From Piezodorus guildinii (taxonomy: Eukaryota > Arthropoda > Insecta > Hemiptera > Pentatomidae): a stretch of 64,000 bases of DNA. The stretch is taken from contig CM041297.1 of NCBI GenBank assembly GCA_023052935.1, positions 45,880,417 to 45,944,416 on the forward strand, in the 5' to 3' direction. Of this stretch, positions 45,373 to 58,400 are shown in pieces (the first letter of the stretch is position 1; the number at the start of each line of letters is the position of its first letter). The notes under the pieces are model-generated. The model saw nothing but the letters and a program-made list of their open reading frames with translations. It was not told the origin of the DNA and did no database searches. Made by a program: the position numbers and the translations under genes.

Positions 45373-47419
45373 GCATTGAGCGATAGTGATCGGGCCGCCG
45401 ATGGTGTCATTCAATTGGTGAAGAACATTCGTTTATATCACCTCATTTAAAACATTCAGGCTATTTTACGCAATGTTTGATATTTTACTCACAATTTTTA
45501 TTTATTCATCTTATTTTTTATTTATTATTGTATATATTTTTTTTTTTTTTTTTATTATTATTATATATAATTTTTTTCTCTCTCTCTTCATCATAGGTAA
45601 GTTAATCGTCTTCTGAAGATGTTTTGGGCAATAATAACCACTCGCAGTTTTTTGCCCTTAAAACCAAAACAACAACAACGAATTAAAAAAATCCGTTTTT
45701 CCGCCGTCCGCCGTATGCGGCATTTCTCCGAAACTAGTGGACCAATTTTTTTCGAAATTCGCCACAAAAATACTACGGTGTTATAGGATCAGTAAAGCGC
45801 AATAAACAAGAAAAGAAATAGGAAAAAACTTGCCGATATATACGCCCATAACTCAGTTGTTTTTGAAAATTGAGAAACATTTATTGGTGTATTTAACCCA
45901 AAAAACCGCGAATGATTAAAAAAAAAGAGAGAGAAAAAGGAAAGAAACAAATTGAAACAAAAAATCATATGGTCAAGCTAAAACTTGTAAGAAATGTGAC
46001 TCCCTGATGATTATTGATGATAGAAAAAAAGTGTAAGGTGTTCTGGAATCAAGAAACTTTATTTGAATGAAAAACGAAAGAAAAGAAAAGGAAAGAGTAA
46101 AGAATTTCAGTATAAATGCTTTTATTATTTTCAATATTCTTTATTATTTTTTATTTATTATTATTTTCAATAATGAACCTTTGTAATTGACCAAAAAAAA
46201 AAAAAAAAAATTACCTCTCTTCGAAATTTGAGGGCTCTAGTTTTAAGATGCGTAGAACGCGAATAACTAATTTAAAAAAATCGGTTTTTCCTAATTAATA
46301 AATAAATATCATTTTGAATTAAATTTTCTAGAAAATGAAAAAAGAATAATTGAAATTGGTTAAGAACCAGCAGAGATATAGCGTTTTGAAATTAGTTATA
46401 CTATTTTCCTTTGAATTATTTATTTATTTTCATATTACTTAATTGCCTCTCTACATCTTTATAAACAGTTATACTCTAATATTGTTATTTGGAAATATTA
46501 AACCATTGTGTTATGAATAATCTGTAGCGTTTTTTTTTTTGCCAATGTGGACAGTGGGTCTTATGAACTTTTCTGTTCTGCTTAAGGTCATTTTATCTGG
46601 TCTCACAATATAACGAGACATTTATAAGACACCCTGTATATCATTACTCATAACACTTTGCTCAACGATTGTTTAAATAAATTTAGCATTACTGTTTAAA
46701 TCAACCCTACCATCAATCGTGAATATAAAAACAGGAAATATGAATAACGGGCAAGACCGATGCTGTCAGAATATCAATACTCTAGACGCTTAGCTATAAA
46801 ACACATTAGCTGTAAAAACAATAACGAAGCTGAAATCTAGCTAAAGAAAGCACTAAAAAAGAATGACCGAGTTCCAGGCGCACTTCAGATGCAGTCGTAT
46901 ACCTTCTGAATGGTGTCAAGGAAAAAACTCAAATGCCTACACTTTCATAATACTAAGATATAGGTAGCATACAAAAGGCGATTCCAGTTTATTTTTCTAT
47001 CGGTTTTAATTGATAGATAGATTAGATTTAATAGTAAATATTAGTAGTTTTAGTATTTATCGTCATTAAAAAATGAAACCATCATACGAAAATCTATTTC
47101 AATTAGAATCCTAACGGTAAGTAATGTATTATTCTAACGTTAAACAAACTATTATTTATTCAACAAAATGAATTAAATTTTATATTTAAATCAGAAAAAA
47201 AAAAACTGGTGCAGGCAACACGCGACTTTCCCTAACCTCTGTTTTTTAATTTAATATAAAAACTGTTAAATTAAATTACAGTTGAAAGTTTATTGGATTA
47301 CATTTAGTTTCGTTGGAAATACATGTTTTAGATTAAATAATATAGTAAGAGAAATTATTGTTTACAATTATCACTTAATTTTATGCGTTACGTTTTACAG
47401 CTTTGAGTATAAGATAACC

Positions 47420-48340
47420 TTTTACTTTCACTTACTATATATAGTAAGGAAAGTATTGCGATCGTGAAAATTTTCGAATTCCAGTTTTCAACGGAAATAC
47501 ACGTTTTAGGGTCCCCTGAGTCCAAATAACCAAGTCCCGCAAAAAGGTCTGTGTGTGTGTGTGTCTGTGTGTGTGTGTGTGTGGTAACTCCCGGGCGGAA
47601 ACGAAAAGTCCTATGAAACTGAAATTTCATATTTAAGACAACTATACGCCCGAGACGTTACAAAACCTTTTTCATCAAAATGAGCTTCCCATAAGAGCCA
47701 CTTTATACCATGCATTCTGTACCTTTTTTCGATTTTCTCAAAAACGGTTCCGACGATTTTGATTAAACTCGCTATATCGATGTAAAATTAAATGGGCTTT
47801 AATATCATGTAGGTTTTATTTGGATAAAAATGGTCTGACAGGGCTTAAATGCCGATATTTTAAATTTTCTTCCTCTAAAGTACCTTTAATTTTTTAGATT
47901 CAATAATAATAACTAGATTATCTTGTTAGCGCTGATGAAAAACAGGTAAATATATAAATTGAATAAATTCGATACCCAACTAAAGGAGAAAACAGAAAAA
48001 ATATTATTTTAATGCAATTTTTCGTTTTTAAACATAAGAGCAGTAATATACATGAATGATATACCGTTGGAAAGCTAAAGATTTTAGAAAAAATATCATC
48101 TCATACACAAGCTTTTAGAAGTTAATGGAGAGTGATGAAAAGAAGATAAATCTAACTGATTATTTAAGATAATAATATAATAGATTTCTTAATAAAACAC
48201 ATGTTTCTATATAAATTCAATTTGATTAATTCCTTAATAATCTCACGTATTTTTATCTCTAACTCTATTTGAAAATTCTTTCATTGATTTTAAAAATGGA
48301 GGTAAGTGAAAGTCGTGTGTTGCCCGCACCAGATTTTTTA
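47420..48340 (-). mobile_element. Family A element (block 3)
   Basis: Equivalent of 37265-38184 in the third block. Confidence 0.8.
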
Positions 48341-48463
48341 CTTTCACTTACTATATATAGTAAGGGGAAGTATTGCGATCGTGAAAATTTTCTAATTCCA
48401 GTTTTCAACGGAAATACACATTTTAGGGTCCCCTGAGTCCAAATAACCAAGTCCCGCAAAAAG

Positions 48464-48500
<37 letters not shown>

Positions 48501-49272
48501 TGTGTGTGTGTGTGGCAACTCCCGGGCGGAAACGGTAAGTCCTATGAAACTGAAATTTCATATTTAAGACAACTATACGCCCGAGACGTGACAAAACTTT
48601 TTTCATCAAAATGAACCTACCAGAAGAGGAACTTTATATCATGCATTTTTCACCTTTTTTCGATTTTCTCAAAAACGGTTCCGACGATTTTGATTAAACT
48701 CGCTATATCGATGTAAAATTTAATGGGCTTTAATATCATGTAGGTTTTATTAAGATAAAAATGGTCTGACAGGGCTTAAATGCCGATATTTTAAATTTTC
48801 TTCCCCTAAAGTACCTTTAATTTTGTAGATTCAATAATAATTTCTAGATTATCTTGTTAACGCTGATGAAAAACTGGTAAATATATAAATTGAATAAATT
48901 CGATACCCAACTAAAGGAGAAAACAGAAAAAATATTTTTTTAATGCAATTTTTCATTTTTGAACATAAGAGCAGTAATATACATGTATGATATACCATTG
49001 GAAAGCTAAAGATTTTAGAAAAATTATCATCTCATACACAAGCTTTTAAAAGTTAATAGAGAGTGATGAAATGAACATAAAACTAACTGATTATTTTAGA
49101 TAATAATATAATAGATTTTTGAATCAAACACATGTTTCTATATAAATTTAATTTATTTAATTCTTTAATAGTTTCACGTATTTTTAACTCTAACTCTATT
49201 TGAAAATTCTTTCATTGATTTTTCAAATTGATGTAAGTGAAAGTCGTGTGTTGCCCGCACCAGATTTTTTTT
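48337..49272 (-). mobile_element. Family A element at the right edge of the triplication
   Basis: Block identity stops at its long, interrupted GT tract (48464-48514). Beyond it the sequence diverges from the block copies (GGTAAGTCC instead of GAAAAGTCC; GACGTGACAAAAC instead of GACGTTACAAAAC). It has a normal head (GTTGCCCGCACCAGATTTTT) at 49272. Confidence 0.8.
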
Positions 49273-49277
49273 TTTAA

Positions 49278-49880
49278 TTTTCGGTTTTCCAATCGGCTTT
49301 ACTTTGAACAAAATTAAACCTACAAAAATATGTTTGCACTTCTCTCCTTCATTTAATTATCAAATTCTTTACTTGTATTTTTATTCATGTTATTTTATTT
49401 TTTTTGAATCTACAAAATTTAAAAAAAACTCATACTCATCAAAATACTCATTTTGGAGGAAATAAATTTTTAAAAATCGCCATTTAAGCCCTGTCAGAAT
49501 ATTTCAACCAGAATCAAACCTATATTAGATTAAAGCCCATTAAATATTACATCGGCATATTGAGTTAAATCAATATCGTTAAAGCTGTTTTCAAGAAAAT
49601 CGTGTAGATATAAAATTCTTCAGTTTTGATTAAAAACATGTTTGTAACATATCAGGCATATATGCTTCTAAAATATGAAATTTCCGTTTTAAACAACTTC
49701 CTTTATGAGCTAGACTTATTTCACGCGAACAAAAATAAACAAAGACTTTTTTCAGGACTTGGTCATTTGTACTAAAGACTAAAACGCGTATTTCCGGTGA
49801 AAACTAGAATTGGAAAATTTCACGGTCGCTATAATTTCCCTCACTATATATTTCATTAACAGGTAAGTGAAAGAAAAAAT
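49278..49880 (+). mobile_element. Family A relative, old diverged copy
   Basis: Lacks the head but keeps interior blocks in order: CGCCATTTAAGCCCTGTCAG near 49470, TATGAAATTTCCGTTTT near 49674, CTAAAACGCGTATTTCCG near 49778. It ends AACAGGTAAGTGAAAG near 49857. Confidence 0.65.
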
Positions 49881-50099
49881 AATTAGTTAGTTTAACCTAT
49901 ATCTTCAATGAGGTAATTGCATCATTAAAAAAATTAGATAAAGATCGCATAAAATTTCCCAATAACAAGATAAGAGCCTGATTGCAAAGTCTTGTTACCG
50001 TTGTTCCAGAACCGGTCAACTTCCGACAGGATATCATTAAGCAAGTGATCGTTGAACCCAAGACACTATCTACTCCTACCCTGAATTTTTCAATTATAG

Positions 50100-50766
50100 A
50101 ATGTAATACATAATATATTCATTTTATGTTTTCGTTCCACTAGTTTCTGGAATTCCCTCCTATTAAACATCCGTCATGCTTCTTTCTCTCCACATTCAAA
50201 TACCTTCTTTTCCAGCACCTTCTAGCATACCAAAATGACGCTGCTTGACAATGAAATAATTTTAGTTTGTATTCAATTTTTTTTCCACAAGTATTTATTT
50301 ATGATACTTCAACGTTTTTATCTAAAAAAAATCCTTTGGTCCAATCGTTACAATATTTTTTTTTAAATTGTTATATTGTCACTGGAAGAATTGATTTCTT
50401 ACTATTGTACTATATTATTTTATTCATGTTTAATTGGTTTATCTTTCATTAACTCTTGGCTAGATATAGATACTTCATTATTTCAAAGCTAATGTTATTC
50501 TTGAAAGAGTAAGAACCATAATGACGTTACTAATTTATTTTTTATTTTCTTCTTCTTTTATGTTTAAACACTTTTATCAATTCATTTATTTCTCATTTTG
50601 TCCAGATTGATTAGTTTCTGAAGATTGTTTTTATTTCATTTATTTATATATTTTTATACACATTCATCCATAATTGTACATAGTAGTAAACTAAGTTCAT
50701 TTTGTCTGTTGGCCTGACATATTGTATATTTCAACTATATAAATTATTTTCTATTCTATTCTATAC
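50100..50766 (+). mobile_element. LINE 3' end (WNSL-type C terminus)
   Basis: Plus-strand frames give STSFWNSLLLNIRHASF and, after a frameshift, STFKYLLFQHLL, the end of a CR1/L2/Jockey-type ORF2. The untranslated 3' part ends in a TTCTATTCTATTCTA simple repeat near 50753-50766, a common LINE terminus. Confidence 0.6.
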
Positions 50767-51299
50767 CCTGGGTGTCATATTATTACAAACTTTTTAAGGT
50801 CAACTTTATCTGAAGTTCTTCAAAACAATACTACCCTTCGACCTCCTGTATTCGATTCCTAAGTACTAAGTACATAAAAACTTTTACGTAATACTTTCTA
50901 GATTAATAATACTACTTCAGCATAATTGGATATTTTCAATCAAACAATACTACTTCAGCATAATTGGACATTTTCAATAATTTATGGTATATTCCACAAA
51001 ATGATATACTCTCATTCAAGATCGATTCTTCACTTGCCTAGTACGCTAAAATGTTCTTGATATTTTACACACGAAGAGGTATTCCGAATAAACATTAAGC
51101 AACTATCTGATATAACTTTAATAATGAATAAACTATTCTGATACAATGGAGGCTTGCTGTTGCTTAACAATGATTATCCAACGGAGTCTTCTATCCCTAA
51201 CGAAATGGCCAATAACACCGTTAAAAATACAATCGATCGGCCGTGCAAAAAGATTAGAATTTCATAACATTCACAGTAAACATATCACCTCAAAGATTT
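50767..51299. other. No recognised feature
   Basis: Contains a short direct duplication (AATACTACTTCAGCATAATT near 50908 and 50945). No gene seen. Confidence 0.4.
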
Positions 51300-51650
51300 A
51301 TAGTATATTATCTAGAATAATCAGTTTTATGTGTTTTTTTATCACTCGTTATTAACTTTAACTTTTACTTTTACAAGCTTGTATATAAGATAATATTTTT
51401 TCTAGAATCTTTAGCTTTCCAACCGAATATTATACATGAATATTACTGTCCTTATGTTAAAAAACAAAAAAATGCATTAAAAATGTTATCACACCGGGAC
51501 ACAGGAACAATCACACAAACAGACCTTTTTGCCGGACTTGGTCATTTGGACTCAAGGGACCCTAAAACGTGTATTTCCGTTGAAAACTCAAATTCCAAAA
51601 TTTTCACGATCGCAATACTTCCACTAATATATGTTTCATATATAGGTATG
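51300..51650 (+). mobile_element. Family A relative, internal deletion copy
   Basis: Holds the early interior block (ATCTTTAGCTTTCCAACCGA near 51407) and then jumps to the late block (CTTTTTGCCGGACTTGGTCA near 51525, CGTGTATTTCCGTTGAAAAC). The terminal palindrome is degraded. Confidence 0.65.
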
Positions 51651-52045
51651 AGAAAGTAATATAAAATATCTTAGGTATTTTTATCATATAATCAGCGGTA
51701 TACAAATAACTAGGCTAACATACATTAACATGAATAAATATTAAAATTGAAAAATCTCAAATTCGAAACTTATATTCCGTAAAACCTCCGATTACAACAG
51801 CAATCTATATTGGCTGTAAGGCGTTAAATAAACGCTTGAAGAATGTTAATTCAGAGAAAGTCCTTATGTGAATGACTGCATCGCCCCAGAAGATAGGATA
51901 CAAGGGAATGAGTCAGACTTGCGTCATGTGATAAAGTATTCTGCCTTCTTACAGGGAATCCAAAAATAAATCTAGAGACAAATTCGCGAAATAGGGCTAA
52001 AGATAAAATTGATCAAGCAGTAATAATTTAGTAAATACTATCTTT
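51651..52045. other. No recognised feature
   Basis: AT-rich sequence with no gene or linkable repeat. Confidence 0.35.
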
Positions 52046-52048
52046 TGT

Positions 52049-52091
<43 letters not shown>

Positions 52092-52100
52092 TTTTTTTTT
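52049..52100. repeat. (TA)n microsatellite with T run
   Basis: Two TA tracts separated by a G, followed by a T run. Confidence 0.9.
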
Positions 52101-54299
52101 TCATATTAATCTCATGCTATTAAGAATCCTCATTAAATCTTAATAAAGAATATTGAAAAAAAAACAAACATGTATTGTCAATATGATCTAATATTTCATA
52201 ACAGCATATTTGAAATTTAATAATTCGTTTTAAACAATGATTGTTTAATGAATATTGATTTTTTCTGCAAGCAAAATAATCAATCATTCTGAAAAATATA
52301 TTGCATTAATTTAAGTTAGATAGTAATAATTAAAAAAAAACAACACATAAGTACAAAATCTGTATTCAAATATAATTGAAAAGCTTGTCATTCATTTAAT
52401 ACTTTTTTTGTTTGTTACTTGAGATCCCTATACTTTGTTATTTGAGATTAAAAATAAATACACATTAATAATTAATTAATCACTATGAATATTAAATACA
52501 TAAGCAATAAATATTTTTATAAACGTATATAATTTACTACATTTAAAATAAATTAAAAAAAAAAATTAGTATGTTCAGATACTATAACATGAATATATAA
52601 AAAAATAAGTATATAGTTGTAGTCCTATCAGAAAAAAAAGAAGATTAAAATCACAAAAAATGGTATTTAATTCTAATACTAATATATGTAAAGTATTAAT
52701 ATAGTAGTAATAATAATATTAAAGAAGTGCTTCTGGCAAATAAAAGAATCTCAATAAGTAATATTTCCTGAATATTATTTAATTACCCTTTTATAAACAT
52801 CACTATATAAGAAGAGTCCCATTTATACATACAACTTAGATCATTAAAAAAATAATACCAATTTCGCCTCCCAAATTAAAATTTTATAACTTTAAAATTA
52901 AGAATAAAATAATTTCAGAATTTTTAGGAAATCTGGTATTATAACTTTAATGTCCATGATTTAAATAAATCCACTAGTTTACAAAGTTTATTTTCCACTT
53001 TTTTTTTTTAAATCTATTTTCAATTAACCTACCAGACTATTTTTAAAAGTTAATTTATCTTAGAAAAAAATATCTTTTATAGAAAAAACTTGATAGGTCA
53101 CTGGCATACCTAAATAATTCTTTTAACTGAAAATAAAAGTTGGTATGGTTATAAAAAACAAAAACAATTACAATTAATTGATCCCACTAAGCAAGTGTAT
53201 TGAAATATTCAATTACGTTAAATATTTAATTAGTTTTTAGGACATATGTGTGAAATTCTTGATTGATTTATTCTTTAAACAGGTACATCAATAGAAAACA
53301 AAAGGAGCTATAGTTAATCAACCTCAAATTAAATAAAGATATCTTTCAACTCAAGTGGTTATACATGCTAAATGCTAGATAAAGTACAAGAATGTAACTG
53401 TCTAACATATAAAAGTGAGAACTAATATGTTCAGAATTAAAAAGCTAAGAAAATGAGCAGTTAAAGCCATGATCCTAAGGAAACACTAAATTAATGAGAA
53501 ACTGTTCAGTTATGTAGGATTAATTTTAAATGTAAAAAAGCAATTGATAACAAATTGGTATGTGACTTAACTTTCCTAATAATAATTTAGAAAATCTTAG
53601 ATGAAGTAGTAAAGATAAATAAAATCATCTATGAGATTCTTAAGTTGGGATGTATTTTATGCAATTATAACAAAATGGCAATTATATGAGGTCCAAATTT
53701 TTCTATTATGATCAGACTTACCGAGTAGTTAAATTATCAATGAATTTATCCATAGTTATTTCGTCCAATAGGACGAAATCCCTGATTCCGACTTCTTCTT
53801 GTACAACCATCGTTCATAAGTTATAACCACACACCACACCAACGACCGGCGTCAACTAACTAGGCTAGTTTACTAAATAACAAACTGAGTAACTCCAACA
53901 GGTGTCCTTCCAAAGAGGTTCCAACAACTTATAGCTTCCCCACCCCAACTGACGTTGCCTCTCAAGATAACATCTCTGATTTTTAACTTTGAAAATTACT
54001 ACACTTTTATTTACAATGCTTTGAAATTTTTTAGTTAGAGATGACATACTTTCATTAAAAACACTTTTCATATATTTATAACAACTCTTTTACTTTAACA
54101 AAGCTTAATTTCTAAATCTTAACAATGCAGTAACTTAATAACTTTTAAGTAAAATTATTTCGAAAGGTTAAGACTTATCATTTCAATACTTAATTTTTAT
54201 AAATTTTTCTTATAACGTCATGGATTATGTAAGATATAATTTTCCTATAAGCTACCTCTAGGTATTTCCCAAGTGTCCTTAGAACGTGTTACTTTTATT
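52101..54299. other. Long AT-rich stretch with no recognised feature
   Basis: About 2.2 kb of very AT-rich DNA. Only short, low-complexity open frames occur on either strand. It could hold Tom22 upstream regulatory DNA, but I see nothing specific. Confidence 0.4.
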
Positions 54300-54487
54300 C
54301 ACATAGAGGAGAAATTGGTCGGGGTTGGGGCCATCAAGAAACCATATTAATTATGTAAACTAATTATATTAGTCCGTTGTTTTCCTATGATATTATGAGT
54401 TAAGTTATCCTTTCTTCATATAAGTTTTCGTTATTAGTGTATTATTACTTGATGACCGCATCACCAATCAACTTTTCTTTCATATAT
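54300..54487. mobile_element. Penelope-like terminal relic with inverted ends
   Basis: The left end (GGAGAAATTGGTCGGGGTTG then GGGCCATCAAG) and the right end (CTTGATGACCGCATCACCAA then TCAACTTTTC) are diverged inverted copies of the terminal segment seen at 737, 1788 and 58620. No hammerhead core survives between them. Confidence 0.5.
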
Positions 54488-55364
54488 ACTCTACGATCAA
54501 TAATCACCCCATCATTATTCGAATTAATCCATGAATCAAAAAACCTAAAACCATTATCCCCCCATAATCGACGGGTGTAATAATCTAGAAAATTATCGCC
54601 CTAAAACCCCTCACCTACCTACCCCCATAGTCGGAAATTACGAATATTTCGGTGGCCATTATCTATTGAATAACCTTAGCTAACCTGATTAATATTGTAA
54701 TTATTCAAATATAGCTCCACTTCGAAGAATGAATTCGCTTATATATATTACTTGAGGGATTTCAAATAAATTTATCTAATCTAACTTCACTTGGATTTTT
54801 AGTTGTTTAATTCAAATAACAAAAAAGAATGTTGATATATTTATTAAATTAATGAAACATGTGACAACTCGTATTTTTTCACGTTGTTACTTAGAAGAAT
54901 AAATTCATAGTTTCCATATTTCATTAAAGGGATCAATGAGGTTAATGGCAAACTTTATGCTTTTATGAATAAAAAATGATTGTAGGATAAAATATTAAGA
55001 GGGGCTAAAGTTTAATCAAGAAGATTTACTAGATATCTAGGAGTCGGTAAGGATTACTTATAATTTTCGAAAATAGACTCAGTAAAACTGGTATTTTGTT
55101 TAACTATTTCATTTTTATTGTTTTTCACTGAATTTGCTTAATTTTCGAATTAAATTTGGTTTTTGTGTATAGAAAAATATACATAAGACATTACTGTGTT
55201 TCTATCCTTATTATTATTACTTTTTTTAACATTGAAATTCCAATGGCTACACTGGCTATCACTGATAAACTATATTACCGATCTAACCTACATAAACCTT
55301 GTGCGCACATTGAGTTAGTTCTGACTCGCGTTTTGCTGTTTAATTTACATTTATTTTTTTACTT
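54488..55364. other. Upstream region of Tom22
   Basis: No clear TATA box or initiator can be assigned by eye in this AT-rich DNA. The transcript start and any 5' untranslated region lie in or upstream of this segment. A TAA in frame with the Tom22 start occurs at 55341, supporting the chosen ATG. Confidence 0.4.
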
Positions 55365-55466
55365 ATGGCTGAAGAAACAGATAGTGGAGTAGGTTCAATG
55401 CCTGACAGTAGTAAAGATTGTACGCCAGAGAAAAAAAGACGGCTGTCCTCTTCGTTTGATGAAGAG
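55365..55466 (+). CDS. Tom22: Tom22 coding exon 1
   Basis: Residues 1-34, starting ATGGCTGAAGAAAC and ending at the donor GAG|GTAAGT in phase 0. It encodes the acidic and Lys/Arg-containing cytosolic N terminus, which is poorly conserved in the family. Confidence 0.9.
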
Positions 55467-58400
55467 GTAAGTAAAATGATTTTTTTTTTAATTTTTCGTT
55501 TGAGTAGAAATTTTTAGGTACCTTATTTGTACCATTTCACTTAATTTTATTCTATACTGGATGATTTTATACACGTTGGTTTAAAAATTCAGTGTATATT
55601 TAAAACTCTCGCGCATTTTAACTTCAAATTTTGAAAAATAACCGGTGAATATATTTTTTCCCTTTTTGTTTTTGGAATTATAAGAAATTACCTTGATGTT
55701 ATATTTATAAATTTATTTTATTCATTTGTGCATTTTAACCAAAATGAGTTATATGTAAAAAAATAAATGAGTTATATATATATTGTAATAAAAAAAATGA
55801 GTTATATGTAAAAAAGTACTTGAAATCACTAATTTGGCAACAGTTGAGTTAGTATTTTTCATCTTTAGCAGAAACTACTACTCTTTCTCAGCTCAGATTT
55901 TAATATTCACAACACCATGTAAAATTTATAAAAATTATAGATTGGCCTTAATTATTCCATTTTGAATGTAGACTTTCAAGTAGGATTCCAAACCGAGAAG
56001 TATACACTTGACCAGGTCTTAATCCTTGAAGACATACTTAATAAATAAATAAGTAGTATGCCCATCCTATATTTTTCTTTATGAACCAAGAAATGAATCA
56101 GTAGACAGTCTGTTTACTGAGGTTTTTTATTAGTCTAGGTCTTTTTGTCTTCTTATTATAGTTTATATTTAATGATCTGATATGCTTAATATCAGATCAT
56201 TAAATATAATACTACTCTCCTTCTTAAGGCGAGGTATTTTTATTGTATAAAGCAATCTGGCATGATAGCTTTAAAATTCTTAAGAGTAGAATATTCGGTT
56301 ATATTCAGAATCTCTTAGATTTAACATCATTTGATGATTAAAGGGATGTATTGATGTATTTTGAGGTTATGGTTGTTTTCAGAAACTCCTATTGTGTGGC
56401 TCAAATTGTATAAAATATTTTGCTGTAGTGTGAACTTTCAGTGGTGCAATATTTGCAGCATTAAAATGGTAAATGCTTAACACTTGTTATATAGGCTAAC
56501 ACCCTCTCTTTTCTTCCCTCTGGATATATTCGTTATTAGCCATTAAGTTCTTTTTCATATTCTTTTTCTCTGGTATTTTTTTTTGGCGTAAGTGTGTACC
56601 CATACTTTTTAATATTATTGCTATATTGTCAAACTGAAATTATAACCTCTATCATCATATAAAGTGGTGATTTGGTTGCCATGCAAGCTTTCTTCCAAAG
56701 CTTTAACGGTCAAATATCCACTTCAAGGATGCTGGTGAAGCCTTGAATAGTTTACCCAATCACTGAGTTAATCTACAACCTAATTAAAAAGAAATACATT
56801 TTAAAGCCTTATCCACTGATTTGTCTCCATCTTTTGTTGTGTAGAATAATTAAGTTTTATTTGTTTATTAGTAATATTATTCACTATTATGTAGAAAATT
56901 GAAATAATATGATAATTGTTCTTATTTAAATTGAATTTAACATATTTTTTATTAGGATGAAGATGATGAAACTCTTACTGAGCGATTATGGGGTTTGACA
57001 GAGATGTTTCCAGAAAAAGTTCGTGATGCTTCATTCACAGCATTTTGTGGAGCAAAACATGGTCTAAGAAGTAATACTTTTTGTTACATAGGAGAATTAA
57101 TATATATTTAATATTATTTTTAATAAAATTTAACTTCATATTATATTTTATGTATTTAAGAAATTTTTAAGAACAGCCTGGAAAGAAGTCATTCTACGCT
57201 CACTGAATAATGTTCCTAATTTCGCTGCAGTTTCCAATTTTAGACCTATCTCTATTCTATCCAAACCACTTGAAAGAATAGTTCACTCACAGCTCAATAA
57301 CTTCTTGAAGAAATAAACCTTTTAAATCCTTGATAATCCGGTTCCTCTATTCTACTCAATCTGCACTGTTAAAAATCTTCTAAGACCTAAAATCCTCAAC
57401 AGACCAATAGAAATCATTATTCTGATCCTCTTCGATTTCTCAAAAGCTTTCAATTCAGTTAATCATAACATCCTTGTTTCCAAACTCCAAAACCTTCATA
57501 TATCAAATAGTGTCTTAAAATGGTTTGTTTCTTTTTTATCCTCTCGATCTCCAACTGTCATACCTAATGAACCCTCTTCCTCCTCCATTTCACTTACTAT
57601 GTTCCTGATGTTCCTCAGGAATCCTCACTCTAGCCAACTCTTTCTGTCATCTGTTTCAATGATCTGCAAATCTATCTTTCCTTCCATCCTTCCGAAATGC
57701 TCGTGGCTATCCAAAAACTACAACAAGATATTGGCAATATCAATGCATGGACTACAACCAATGATTTGAAGCTGAATGATGGAAGAACCAAGGCCATCCT
57801 CATTGGTTCCAAGCACCTTCTAAATTATTTTCCATATTATCCCCTACTTTACCTCAATAGACTGCCTATCCACTTCCACACTTCAGCAAGAAACCTTGGA
57901 GTCACTTGATCAAAACCTTGAGTGACCATTTTAATTCACCCATAAGTCTATCGCTATCCTAAAACAATTCCTGAGATTTCGTGATTCCATTCCACATAAA
58001 ACCCTTATACTACTTATCTCTTCTTTCATTTTCCCCAAGCTTGACTATGGTTGCCTCGTGTATGGTGGGCTGTTTGAAAAATCTTTTGTTATCCATGCTA
58101 CCCTATTTTGCAATTCATTGCCTATATTCATTTGTTAAGCCATAACATTAACTACTTTTAAACATCAATTATTTCTTTGTCTCCTGAACTATCCATCTTC
58201 CTAATACTTAAAGCTAATGAAAATAACTATTTCGTCGTTACAAAATCCGTCTGTTATATTCTTAAACTGAAGTCTTAAAAGAACAGACAATTATCATTTA
58301 TATTATACCTTTTTGTTATTCTGAGAGGACTACTCGTCCCAAAATAAAATTAATTTTCATTTCATTTCAACTTATATATTTCCACCGATACACTATTATT

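Larger units (their letters stand above)
33231..48463. repeat. Three near-identical tandem copies of a ~5,078-bp block
   Basis: Copies are about 33231-38308, 38309-43386 and 43387-48463. Matching landmarks are spaced 5,077-5,079 bp apart throughout. Differences I can see are homopolymer or microsatellite length changes and one substitution (C at 44575, where the other two have T). Each block holds: the rest of a family A copy, repeat family H interrupted by an RNase-H LINE, a second H fragment, an old partial A copy (+), and a full A copy (-) abutting the next. Both outer junctions fall in the GT tract of family A. Confidence 0.95.

Noticed and set aside
53865..54071. 68-codon minus-strand frame upstream of Tom22
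   Set aside because: No domain, no splice-site support and no second copy. Length is expected by chance.
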